Below are positions 1-8,042 of a stretch of DNA of 64,000 nt, one piece after another. Source of the DNA: Mycobacterium branderi (lineage in GTDB: Bacteria; Actinomycetota; Actinomycetes; Mycobacteriales; Mycobacteriaceae); assembly GCF_010728725.1 (NCBI RefSeq), contig NZ_AP022606.1, positions 4,402,001 to 4,466,000 on the forward strand, in the 5' to 3' direction. Each line of letters opens with the position of its first letter. Within the stretch, counting starts at the first letter, position 1. The notes beneath the pieces are model-generated. The model did not search any database. It was not told the origin of the DNA and was given only the letters and a program-made list of their open reading frames with translations. Made by a program: the position numbers and the translations under genes.

Positions 1-637
1 GGTTCCAGATCGGTTCGAACAACCCGTTAGCGAAGCGGAATGCGAGGATGTTCTGCGCGGGCTCCTTGCCGAGGAAATGGTCGATCCGGAAGATGCGTTC
101 TTCGTCGAATCGCTTGTGAATGGCCGCGTTCAGTTCTTGCGCGCTCTGCAAATCGGTGCCGAACGGCTTCTCCATGATCACCCGGGAGTGCTCTACCAGA
201 TCCGCCTGGTAGAGCGTTTCTAGTACGGCCATTGCCGCCGACGGCGGCACGCTCAAATAGTGCAGCAGCCGGGCGTTACCGCCGAGGGTCTCGAGCTGCT
301 CGCGCACGGCTTTCGCGAGGCCTTCCGGGCCGGCGTCTTGGGGCACGTACACCAAGTTCTGGGTGAATTGCTCCAACTGGTCGTCGCTGGCTTTGCGTCT
401 GGCGAACTCGCGGCAGGCCTTGTCGGCCAGGGTGCGAAAGCCGTCGTTGTCGAGATCGTCCAGCGACGTACCGACGATGCGGATTTCCGGAGCGAGGTTC
501 GAACGGGACAGGTGGTAAAGGCCGGGCAGCAGCTTACGGCGCGCTAAATCGCCTGTGGCACCGAACAAGACGACGACATGAGGCTCTGCCCGTTTGCCCG
601 TCTCCTTGGCCCCCCGGCCCTTTGCGGGATCGGTCAC
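1..637 (-). CDS. zwf1: Glucose-6-phosphate 1-dehydrogenase Zwf1, N-terminal part (cut by window edge)
   Basis: About 212 N-terminal residues are present; the rest lies beyond base 1. The enzyme oxidises glucose-6-phosphate to 6-phosphogluconolactone in the oxidative pentose-phosphate pathway, making NADPH or reduced F420-linked metabolites' precursor. The nucleotide-binding motif FGATGDLA is at residues 25-32 and the substrate-binding motif [10 protein letters not shown] near residue 182. The start is GTG at 637: no Shine-Dalgarno is visible, but a TACGAT hexamer sits six bases upstream, the geometry of a mycobacterial leaderless mRNA. It lies 50 bases downstream of sufT on the same strand but seems to have its own promoter. 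A second paralogue, zwf2, is at 24149. In M. tuberculosis, as I recall, zwf1 (Rv1121) is not next to suf, so this junction marks a rearrangement. Confidence 0.9.
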   Translation of the reverse strand, partial: MTDPAKGRGAKETGKRAEPHVVVLFGATGDLARRKLLPGLYHLSRSNLAPEIRIVGTSLDDLDNDGFRTLADKACREFARRKASDDQLEQFTQNLVYVPQDAGPEGLAKAVREQLETLGGNARLLHYLSVPPSAAMAVLETLYQADLVEHSRVIMEKPFGTDLQSAQELNAAIHKRFDEERIFRIDHFLGKEPAQNILAFRFANGLFEPIWN

Positions 638-643
638 AGCCCG

Positions 644-649
644 ATCGTA
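644..649 (-). promoter_or_regulatory. -10 hexamer of zwf1 (leaderless)
   Basis: TACGAT on the minus strand, fitting the mycobacterial TANNNT -10, ends six bases before the GTG start at 637, so transcription should begin at or within a base of the start codon. The same TACGAT-CGGG context precedes ctaA. Confidence 0.5.
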
Positions 650-686
650 GCCACCGCGGGGTGTGCGGCGAGGAGAAAACGGCGGT

Positions 687-1028
687 TCAGACCGTGAAGC
701 CGAGCGCGCGCAGCTGGTCGCGGCCGTCGTCGGTGATCTTGTCCGGGCCCCACGGCGGGTTCCACACCCAGTTGATCCGCAGCTCGTCGACGAGACCGGC
801 GCCGATCAGCGCGGTCCGCGACTGGTCTTCGATGACGTCGGTCAGCGGGCAGGCCGGCGACGTCAGCGTCATGTCGATCAGCGCGACGGTGCCCTCCTCC
901 CCCTCTTCCAGGTTCAGGCCGTAGACCAGTCCCAGGTCGACGACGTTGATGCCCAGTTCGGGGTCGACGACGTCGCGCATCGCCTCCTCGATGTCGGCGA
1001 GCAGCTCGTTATCCGGTGCGGCGGTCAT
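687..1028 (-). CDS. sufT: SufT-type Fe-S assembly factor (DUF59/MIP18 family)
   Basis: 113 residues, the size of M. tuberculosis Rv1466. A single DUF59 domain fills the protein, with the typical [18 protein letters not shown] segment and the SPACPLTD Cys motif that family members use in Fe-S maturation. It probably helps deliver clusters to apo-proteins in the cytoplasm. The ATG at 1028 is chosen over one six codons earlier because AGGAGG at 1035-1040 lies six bases in front of it. It overlaps the end of sufU by 20 bases and is the last gene of the suf operon. Confidence 0.92.
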   Translation of the reverse strand: MTAAPDNELLADIEEAMRDVVDPELGINVVDLGLVYGLNLEEGEEGTVALIDMTLTSPACPLTDVIEDQSRTALIGAGLVDELRINWVWNPPWGPDKITDDGRDQLRALGFTV

Positions 1029-1479
1029 CTGCAACCTCCTCTGCACTGGCCTGAGCCAGTGCGTCTTTAAACGCCATCCAACCGAGCAGCGCGCATTTCA
1101 CCCGGGCCGGGTACTTGGCGACCCCGGCGAACGCGACGCCGTCGCCCAGGATCTCCTCGTCACCTTCCACGTTGCCACGCGAGGACACCATCTCGGTGAA
1201 CGCCGCGACGGTTTTGATCGCCTGGCCGACGCTTTGGCCGATCACCTGCTCGGTGAGCACCGACGTGGCGGCCTGGCTGATCGAGCAGCCCTGCCCGTCG
1301 TACGAGACGTCGGCGATGTGCTCACCGTCGTCGGACAGCGCCACTCGCAGCGTCACCTCGTCGCCGCAGACCGGGTTGACGTGGTGCACCTCGGCGCCGA
1401 ACGGCTCGCGCAGCCCCCGGTGCTGCGGATGCTTGTAGTGATCCAGGATCACGTCCTGATACATCTGCTCGAGGCGCAC
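1009..1479 (-). CDS. sufU: Fe-S scaffold / Zn-dependent sulfur transfer protein SufU
   Basis: 156 residues. SufU accepts persulfide sulfur from SufS and passes it to the SufBCD complex. The conserved metal-site residues are all present: C38, D40, C65 and C129 (contexts NPVCGDE, GQGCSIS, VKCALLGW). The start is GTG at 1479, three bases after the sufS stop, with GGGGGAGAG inside the sufS 3' end as ribosome-binding site. The tight spacing shows cotranscription. Rv1465 is the M. tuberculosis counterpart. Confidence 0.93.
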   Translation of the reverse strand: MRLEQMYQDVILDHYKHPQHRGLREPFGAEVHHVNPVCGDEVTLRVALSDDGEHIADVSYDGQGCSISQAATSVLTEQVIGQSVGQAIKTVAAFTEMVSSRGNVEGDEEILGDGVAFAGVAKYPARVKCALLGWMAFKDALAQASAEEVADDRRTG

Positions 1480-1482
1480 TGC

Positions 1483-2727
<1,245 letters not shown>

Positions 2728-3507
2728 TTATGCCCCCGTGGCCGCCGCTTGCGTCTGGGTGAAGCGCACGTATCCCTGCTCTTCAAGCTCGTCGGCCAGC
2801 TCCGGTCCGCCTGACTCGATGATCTTGCCGCCGACGAACACGTGCACGAATTGCGGATGGATGTAGCGCAGGATGCGGGTGTAGTGCGTGATCAACAGGA
2901 TGCCGCCGTGGACTTCCTCGGCGTAGCGGTTGACGCCCTCGCTCACGACCCTTAAGGCATCGACGTCCAGGCCGGAGTCGGTCTCGTCAAGGATCGCGAT
3001 CTTGGGCTTCAGCAGACCGAGCTGCAAGATCTCGTGACGCTTCTTCTCACCACCGGAAAAGCCTTCGTTGACACTGCGTTCGGCGAAGGCCTGGTCGATG
3101 TCGAGGGCCTCCATCGCGGCCTTGACCTCTTTGACCCAGTGCCGCAGCTTGGGTGCCTCGCCGCGTACCGCGGTGGCCGCGCTGCGCAGGAAGTTCGACA
3201 TCGACACGCCCGGCACCTCGACGGGGTACTGCATCGCCAAAAACAGTCCGGCCCTGGCGCGTTCGTCGACGCTCATGTCCAGGACGCTTTCGCCGTCGAG
3301 GGTGATAGACCCGGACGTCACCGTGTACTTCGGGTGCCCGGCGATCGCGTACGACAGGGTGGATTTGCCGGATCCGTTGGGGCCCATCACTGCGTGGGTC
3401 TCACCGGAGCGCACGGTCAGGTTGACGCCGTTGAGAATGGGGATCTCTTGGCCGTCCGCCTGGTTTTCTACGCTGACGTGCAGGTCTTTGATTTCCAGAG
3501 TGGTCAT
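2728..3507 (-). CDS. sufC: Fe-S assembly ATPase SufC
   Basis: 259 residues. The ABC-type ATPase of the SufBC2D scaffold, soluble in the cytoplasm. Walker A GPNGSGKST is at residues 42-50, the signature FSGGEKKRHEIL in the middle of the second half, and Walker B ILDETDSGLD follows. ETDSGLD is the SufC-specific version of the D-loop region. The ATG overlaps the sufD stop as ATGA, so translation is coupled. Rv1463 counterpart. Confidence 0.96.
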   Translation of the reverse strand: MTTLEIKDLHVSVENQADGQEIPILNGVNLTVRSGETHAVMGPNGSGKSTLSYAIAGHPKYTVTSGSITLDGESVLDMSVDERARAGLFLAMQYPVEVPGVSMSNFLRSAATAVRGEAPKLRHWVKEVKAAMEALDIDQAFAERSVNEGFSGGEKKRHEILQLGLLKPKIAILDETDSGLDVDALRVVSEGVNRYAEEVHGGILLITHYTRILRYIHPQFVHVFVGGKIIESGGPELADELEEQGYVRFTQTQAAATGA

Positions 3508-4685
3508 GATGTCTTCGCTGTGTTTCTTTCTGAAATGGCCAGTTCGTGTTCGATGGCGTTGGTCAGGCGCTCGCGCACCTCGGGGACTGCGATCTTGGCG
3601 ATGATCTCGTTGAAGAAACCACGAACCACCAAGCGGCGGGCCTGCTCTTCGGGGATGCCGCGGGAGCGTAGGTAGAACAGTTGCTCGTCGTCGAATCGTC
3701 CGGTGGCGCTGGCGTGTCCGGCGCCGACGATTTCGCCGGTCTCGATTTCGAGGTTGGGCACCGAGTCGGCGCGCGCGCCGTCGGTGAGCACCAGGTTGCG
3801 GTTCACCTCGAAGGTGTCGGTGCCGGTGGCTTCGGCGCGAATCAGCACGTCGCCCACCCAGACGGTGTGTGCGTCGGGCAGGTTCGAGTCCGGAACTCCT
3901 TGCAGCGCACCCTTGTACAGCGCGTTGGACTTGCAGTCCGGGTGAGCGTGGTCGACCAGCAGCCGGGACTCGAGGTGCTGGCCGTCGTCGGCGAAGTACA
4001 GGCCGAGAAGCTCGGCATCGCCACCCGGCGCGGCGAATCGGACATTGGCCGACATCCGCACCAGCTCACCGCCCAGGGTGACGGCGACGTGCCGCAGCAC
4101 CGCGTCCTTGCCCAACGCGGCGTGGTGCATGCTGACGTGCACGGCGTCATCGGCCCAGTCGGCGATCCACACCACCGTGAGCCGGGCGGCGTCGCCGACG
4201 ACGAATTCGACGTTGTCGGCGTAGGTTCCGCTGCCGCGGTGATCGACGACGACGACGGCTTCGGCGAGTTCTTCCACCCGGATCTGCAGGTGGCCGTAGG
4301 CGGTTGCGCCCTCACCGGGACCCTCGATCGCGATGTCCACTGGCTCGGCGGCGTTGACGGTAACCACAGTGGCCGAGTTGAACGACGAAAACGCCTGCGC
4401 GGCAACCCGGTCGGCGGGCGCTCCGGCTTGGCCGAGTCGTTGGTCGCCGCGCCGCACCGTTTCCACGGTTACCCCGGGACGTTCGGCGACGGTGACCTTG
4501 GCGATGCCGGTGGCCGGCGCCGACCCGTCGTGCAGACCGCGCAGGCGTCGCAGCGGGGTGAACCGCCAGATCTCATCGCGGCCGTGCGGCACCTCGAAGG
4601 CGTCGACGTCGAACGAGGTGAAGACCTCGCCCTTGTTGGCTGCGGTCAGGGCCGAACCCTCGACCGCTTCGGTCAGATTCGTCAC
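3504..4685 (-). CDS. sufD: Fe-S scaffold protein SufD
   Basis: 393 residues, a parallel beta-helix scaffold subunit pairing with SufB. The C-terminal third carries the SufB/SufD signature, with ATGRFDDEQLFYLRSRGIPEEQARRLV in two adjoining parts followed by a GFFNEI segment. The start is GTG at 4685; its first G is the last base of the sufB TAG stop, so the two genes overlap by one base. The sufC ATG overlaps its end by four. Rv1462 counterpart. Confidence 0.95.
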   Translation of the reverse strand: MTNLTEAVEGSALTAANKGEVFTSFDVDAFEVPHGRDEIWRFTPLRRLRGLHDGSAPATGIAKVTVAERPGVTVETVRRGDQRLGQAGAPADRVAAQAFSSFNSATVVTVNAAEPVDIAIEGPGEGATAYGHLQIRVEELAEAVVVVDHRGSGTYADNVEFVVGDAARLTVVWIADWADDAVHVSMHHAALGKDAVLRHVAVTLGGELVRMSANVRFAAPGGDAELLGLYFADDGQHLESRLLVDHAHPDCKSNALYKGALQGVPDSNLPDAHTVWVGDVLIRAEATGTDTFEVNRNLVLTDGARADSVPNLEIETGEIVGAGHASATGRFDDEQLFYLRSRGIPEEQARRLVVRGFFNEIIAKIAVPEVRERLTNAIEHELAISERNTAKTS

Positions 4686-7207
4686 TAGCCGACCGCGCCT
4701 TCCATCTGCAGCTCGATCAGCCGGTTGAGCTCCAGGGCGTATTCCATCGGCAGTTCCTTGGCGATCGGCTCCACGAAGCCGCGCACCACCATCGCCATCG
4801 CCTCGTCCTCGGTCAGGCCGCGGCTCATCAGGTAGAACAGCTGGTTCTCGCTGACCTTGGACACGGTGGCCTCGTGGCCCATCGTGACGTCGTCCTCGCG
4901 GATGTCGACATACGGGTAGGTGTCACTGCGGCTGACCGTATCGACCAGCAGCGCATCGCATTTCACGCTGGAGCGCGATCCGTGTGCGCCCTTGTTGACC
5001 TGGACCAGGCCGCGGTAGGACGCCCGGCCGCCGCCGCGGGCCACCGACTTGGACACGATGTTGCTCGACGTGTTCGGCGCCAGGTGCAGCATCTTCGCGC
5101 CGGTGTCCTGGTGCTGGCCCTCGCCGGCGAACGCGACTGAGAGCACCTCGCCCTTGGCGTGCTCGCCCGTCATCCAGACCGCCGGGTACTTCATCGTGAC
5201 CTTGGAGCCGATGTTGCCGTCGATCCACTCCATCGTGGCGCCGGCTTCGGCGCGGGCACGCTTGGTGACCAGGTTGTAGACGTTGTTCGACCAGTTCTGG
5301 ATCGTGGTGTAACGCACGCGAGCATGCGGTTTGACGATGATCTCCACCACCGCCGAGTGCAGCGAGTCCGACTTGTAGATCGGGGCCGTGCAGTTGTGCA
5401 CCGCAAAGCCATACGCGAGATAGCTATCGGGCTTCTCGACGTCGAGGTTGTACACCGGCTCATGCGCCTCGCGCACCGACCGCCTCTTGATTGGCACGGC
5501 GAAGTAGTCGCCGCAATCGCGTGCTTGCTTCGGTCCATGGCCGCCCTCGGTCCACTGCACCTGATAGATGTCCTTGCGAGTAACGTTGCGGCCCATAATC
5601 ACGCCGGGACCAGCGGGGCGACGCAGTTCGACGGTCGCGTAGTGACCCAACCGTGCCAGGATCGACTGCAGCTGGAACGCCCAGATACGCGACGTCGTAT
5701 GTACGCGCTTCCACAGCGCACCACCACGCCGCGTGACGTTGCCATCGCCGTTGACATAGGCGTCGACAAGCTCGCGCAGAAACGTCTCGTCCTGGCGCAT
5801 CAGGGTGTCGGACAGCTTCTTGTTCGCCGAACCGGACCCGACGTGCTGACGCATCGCCGCGTATCCAGCCTTGGTATAGACGAGGACCCGTGCGGAATGC
5901 TTGTGCTCTTCGATAAGCACGGAGCCCGTCGTTTCGTACAACGACTTGCACGCCTGCTGCACCTCTTCGACGTAGTCGAACTCGTTGCTGTTAAACGAGA
6001 AGACAAGCGATTCAGCATGATTGGTGAGACAAGCGTGACCCTCGGCCAGGTAGTAACCAGCCAGCCGTGCGAACTCAAGCGGCAGAACCGTCTTGTGCGG
6101 GATCGGCTTCGGCTTCGGGTAGACCAAGAAGTCGCCCTCGTTGACGTCTTTAGCCGCAATCCAGCGCGGTTCGGCACATTTCAGCTTCGCGCTGTTCACC
6201 TCGGGCTGCCAACCATTGCGGGGCTGACGTCGTACCAGGACTTCATCGCGCGGAATAACGAGCAGCGGATGCTCCGCCGTCACGCTGAACTTGTTGGCGG
6301 GCGACATCGGCGTGAAGCTGAACAGTTCGCCGTTAAGGTCGCGCATTTGCACAGCTGTCACCCGATGCGGCCGCCCATCGTGACCCTGGACGCAGTCGCC
6401 GACCCGGATCGACTCGATCGGTCGCAAGTCGCCGTCAGCGGTGGTAATCAGCTCACCGGCCGGCAGGCAGCCCTCGACGTAGTGCACATAGGCGCCCTCG
6501 TCGGCGATGATTAGGGTTCGCTCGAATTGGCCCATGTTCTCAGTGTTGATCCGGAAGTAGGCCTGCAGCGGAATGTCGACGTGCACACCCGGCGGCACGT
6601 AAATAAAGGAACCGCCACTCCATACTGCCGTATTCAATGCAGAAAACTTATTATCGCCCGCCGGAATTACAGTTCCAAAATATTCCTTGAAAATATCTGG
6701 GTACTCCCGCAAACCAGTATCAGTGTCTAAGAATATGACCCCTTGGGCCTCTAAATCCTCTCTGATCTGGTGGTAAACAACTTCTGACTCATACTGAGCC
6801 GCTACTCCAGCAACTAATCTTTGCTTTTCCGCTTCCGGAATTCCAAGTTTGTCGTAAGTATTCCTGATATCCTCTGGCAAATCATCCCAAGTTGCCGCCT
6901 GCTTTTCGGTGGAGCGCACGAAGTACTTGATGTTGTCGAAGTCGATGCCCTCGAGGTTGGAGCCCCACTTCGGCATCGGCTTGCGCTCGAAGATCCGCAG
7001 CGCCTTGAGCCGGTTCTGCAGCATCCATTCCGGCTCGTTCTTCTTGGCCGAAATGTCGCGCACCACAGCCTCGGACAGGCCACGCTGCGCGCTTGCGCCG
7101 GCGATGTCGGAGTCGGCCCAGCCGTAGCCGTACCGGCCCAGCGAAGCGATGGCCTCTTCCTGGGACAGGGGTTCACCTATCGGGCGAACCTCGGGGGTGG
7201 TCGTCAT
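4685..7207 (-). CDS. sufB: Fe-S scaffold protein SufB with an in-frame intein
   Basis: 840 residues: 246 of N-extein, a 359-residue intein and 235 of C-extein, leaving a 481-residue SufB after splicing. SufB is the main scaffold of SufBCD, and its assembly function needs the spliced form. The C-extein has the SufB signature (SENQLFYLMSRGLTEDEA, then GFVEPIAKELP). The ATG at 7207 directly follows the sufR stop, with AAGGAG in the sufR 3' end as ribosome-binding site. The coding sequence for about residues 102-203 (roughly bases 6598-6905) has about 44% GC and rare codons, unlike everything around it (reported as a finding). Rv1461, also called Pps1, is the counterpart and carries an intein of the same length at the same place as I recall. 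Confidence 0.96.
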   Translation of the reverse strand: MTTTPEVRPIGEPLSQEEAIASLGRYGYGWADSDIAGASAQRGLSEAVVRDISAKKNEPEWMLQNRLKALRIFERKPMPKWGSNLEGIDFDNIKYFVRSTEKQAATWDDLPEDIRNTYDKLGIPEAEKQRLVAGVAAQYESEVVYHQIREDLEAQGVIFLDTDTGLREYPDIFKEYFGTVIPAGDNKFSALNTAVWSGGSFIYVPPGVHVDIPLQAYFRINTENMGQFERTLIIADEGAYVHYVEGCLPAGELITTADGDLRPIESIRVGDCVQGHDGRPHRVTAVQMRDLNGELFSFTPMSPANKFSVTAEHPLLVIPRDEVLVRRQPRNGWQPEVNSAKLKCAEPRWIAAKDVNEGDFLVYPKPKPIPHKTVLPLEFARLAGYYLAEGHACLTNHAESLVFSFNSNEFDYVEEVQQACKSLYETTGSVLIEEHKHSARVLVYTKAGYAAMRQHVGSGSANKKLSDTLMRQDETFLRELVDAYVNGDGNVTRRGGALWKRVHTTSRIWAFQLQSILARLGHYATVELRRPAGPGVIMGRNVTRKDIYQVQWTEGGHGPKQARDCGDYFAVPIKRRSVREAHEPVYNLDVEKPDSYLAYGFAVHNCTAPIYKSDSLHSAVVEIIVKPHARVRYTTIQNWSNNVYNLVTKRARAEAGATMEWIDGNIGSKVTMKYPAVWMTGEHAKGEVLSVAFAGEGQHQDTGAKMLHLAPNTSSNIVSKSVARGGGRASYRGLVQVNKGAHGSRSSVKCDALLVDTVSRSDTYPYVDIREDDVTMGHEATVSKVSENQLFYLMSRGLTEDEAMAMVVRGFVEPIAKELPMEYALELNRLIELQMEGAVG
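5393..6469 (-). mobile_element. SufB (Pps1-type) intein with LAGLIDADG endonuclease
   Basis: 359 codons inserted in frame at SufB VEG|CTAP. It starts with Cys (CLPAGELITTADGDLRPI), has the block-B motif TAEHPLLV, two LAGLIDADG-like helices (LAGYYLAEGH and LVDAYVNGDG) and ends AVHN before the +1 Cys of the C-extein. These are the residues needed for standard class 1 splicing: C1, the TxxH-type His, and a penultimate His plus terminal Asn. The endonuclease helices keep the acidic residues (E in AEGH, D in NGDG) expected of an active enzyme. Length matches the 359-residue M. tuberculosis Pps1 intein as I recall. Confidence 0.93.
6598..6905 (-). other. AT-rich block inside the sufB coding sequence
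   Basis: Bases 6601-6900 contain 133 G/C by hand count (about 44%), while the surrounding sufB coding sequence looks like normal mycobacterial DNA of about 65%. Both edges are abrupt. Codons rare in mycobacteria (AGA, AGG, TTA, ATA) are frequent only here. The reading frame is intact and the protein sequence is ordinary actinobacterial SufB. Confidence 0.85.
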
Positions 7208-7972
7208 CTACGACGCTCCTTGCTTGCTCGTGGTGGCTTCGACGCGGGCTGTGCGCCGAAGGGTCGGTAGCTTCTCGGGGTTCAGCGGGACGTGCGTGGT
7301 GCAGGCGCAGTCGCCGTTGACGATCGTCGCCAGCCGTTGCACGTGGGTCCCAAGCACCTCGGCCATGGCCTGCTGCTCGGTTTCGCACAACTCCGGAAAC
7401 TCCTCGGCCACATGCGACACCGGGCAGTGGTGCTGGCAGATCTGCACGCCGTGGATCGGTCCGTCGACCCGCGTGGTGGTGGCGACATACCCGGCTTTGG
7501 TCAGCGCGTCGGCAACCCGCTCGGCGGCAGCTTCCAGCTCGGTGTCCGTGTCAGACTTGGGCGCCTCGACACCGGACAAGATCGCGTCGATGCGCTGCCG
7601 GGCGAAGGTGCGGACCGCGTCCTCGCCGCCGATCTCGCGCAGCTGACGCATCGCCGCCGACGCCAGGTCGTCGTAGCTGTGGTCCAGCTTCGCGCGACCG
7701 GCCGCCGTCAGCCGGTACCGCTTCGCCGGACGGCCCCGCCCCACCTGCTGCCATGCCGCCGCGGGAACCGACTCGGCGTCACCGGCGTCGATGAGGGCGT
7801 CCAGGTGGCGTCGGACCCCGGCCGCGGACAGGCCGAGCCGGTCGCCGATCTGCCCTGCTGTGATGGTCCCGGACTCCAGCAGCAAGCGCACGACGGCGCT
7901 TCGGGTGTGGCCGTCGTGCGTCGAAGCAATGGCCGGCGCGTCCGCGCCGTCGACGTGGGCCGGGATTTTCAC
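7208..7972 (-). CDS. sufR: SufR, Fe-S cluster-sensing repressor of the suf operon
   Basis: 254 residues from GTG 7972. An N-terminal winged helix (TRSAVVRLLLESG, then LGLSAAGVRRHLDAL) is followed by a C-terminal cluster domain whose cysteines (ICQHHCPVSH, FPELCETE, NGDCACTTH) supply the 4Fe-4S ligands. In M. tuberculosis SufR (Rv1460) represses suf with a cluster and is released by NO or cluster loss. The GTG at 7972 is preferred to an in-frame TTG at 7990 because a CACACT hexamer lies six bases upstream, the leaderless spacing used by neighbouring genes, and because the longer version would start inside the operator. The stop abuts the sufB ATG. Confidence 0.9.
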   Translation of the reverse strand: MKIPAHVDGADAPAIASTHDGHTRSAVVRLLLESGTITAGQIGDRLGLSAAGVRRHLDALIDAGDAESVPAAAWQQVGRGRPAKRYRLTAAGRAKLDHSYDDLASAAMRQLREIGGEDAVRTFARQRIDAILSGVEAPKSDTDTELEAAAERVADALTKAGYVATTTRVDGPIHGVQICQHHCPVSHVAEEFPELCETEQQAMAEVLGTHVQRLATIVNGDCACTTHVPLNPEKLPTLRRTARVEATTSKQGAS

Positions 7973-7983
7973 AACACCAGTGT
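7969..7983 (-). promoter_or_regulatory. SufR operator (ACACT-N5-TGTGA) over the sufR promoter and start
   Basis: On the minus strand the bases read ACACT GGTGT TGTGA, exactly the ACACT-N5-TGTGA motif that I recall being reported for M. tuberculosis SufR. The left half overlaps a CACACT -10 hexamer (7979-7984) and the right half covers the GTG start at 7972, so bound SufR would block both the promoter and the first codon of a leaderless suf transcript. Confidence 0.75.
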
Positions 7984-8030
7984 GACGCAATTCCGGCGAC
8001 CGGTCCAGCCGGCCACGCCCACCCGGCGGT

Positions 8031-8036
8031 TACGCT
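8031..8036 (+). promoter_or_regulatory. -10 hexamer of mptB (leaderless)
   Basis: TACGCT ends six bases before the ATG at 8043, without a Shine-Dalgarno, as in the other leaderless candidates of this window. Confidence 0.5.
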
Positions 8037-8042
8037 GCACTG

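Noticed and set aside
5159..6514. 451-codon open frame on the plus strand across sufB
   Set aside because: It lies antisense to the SufB intein and extein, has no recognisable domain, and is typical of long chance frames in high-GC DNA.
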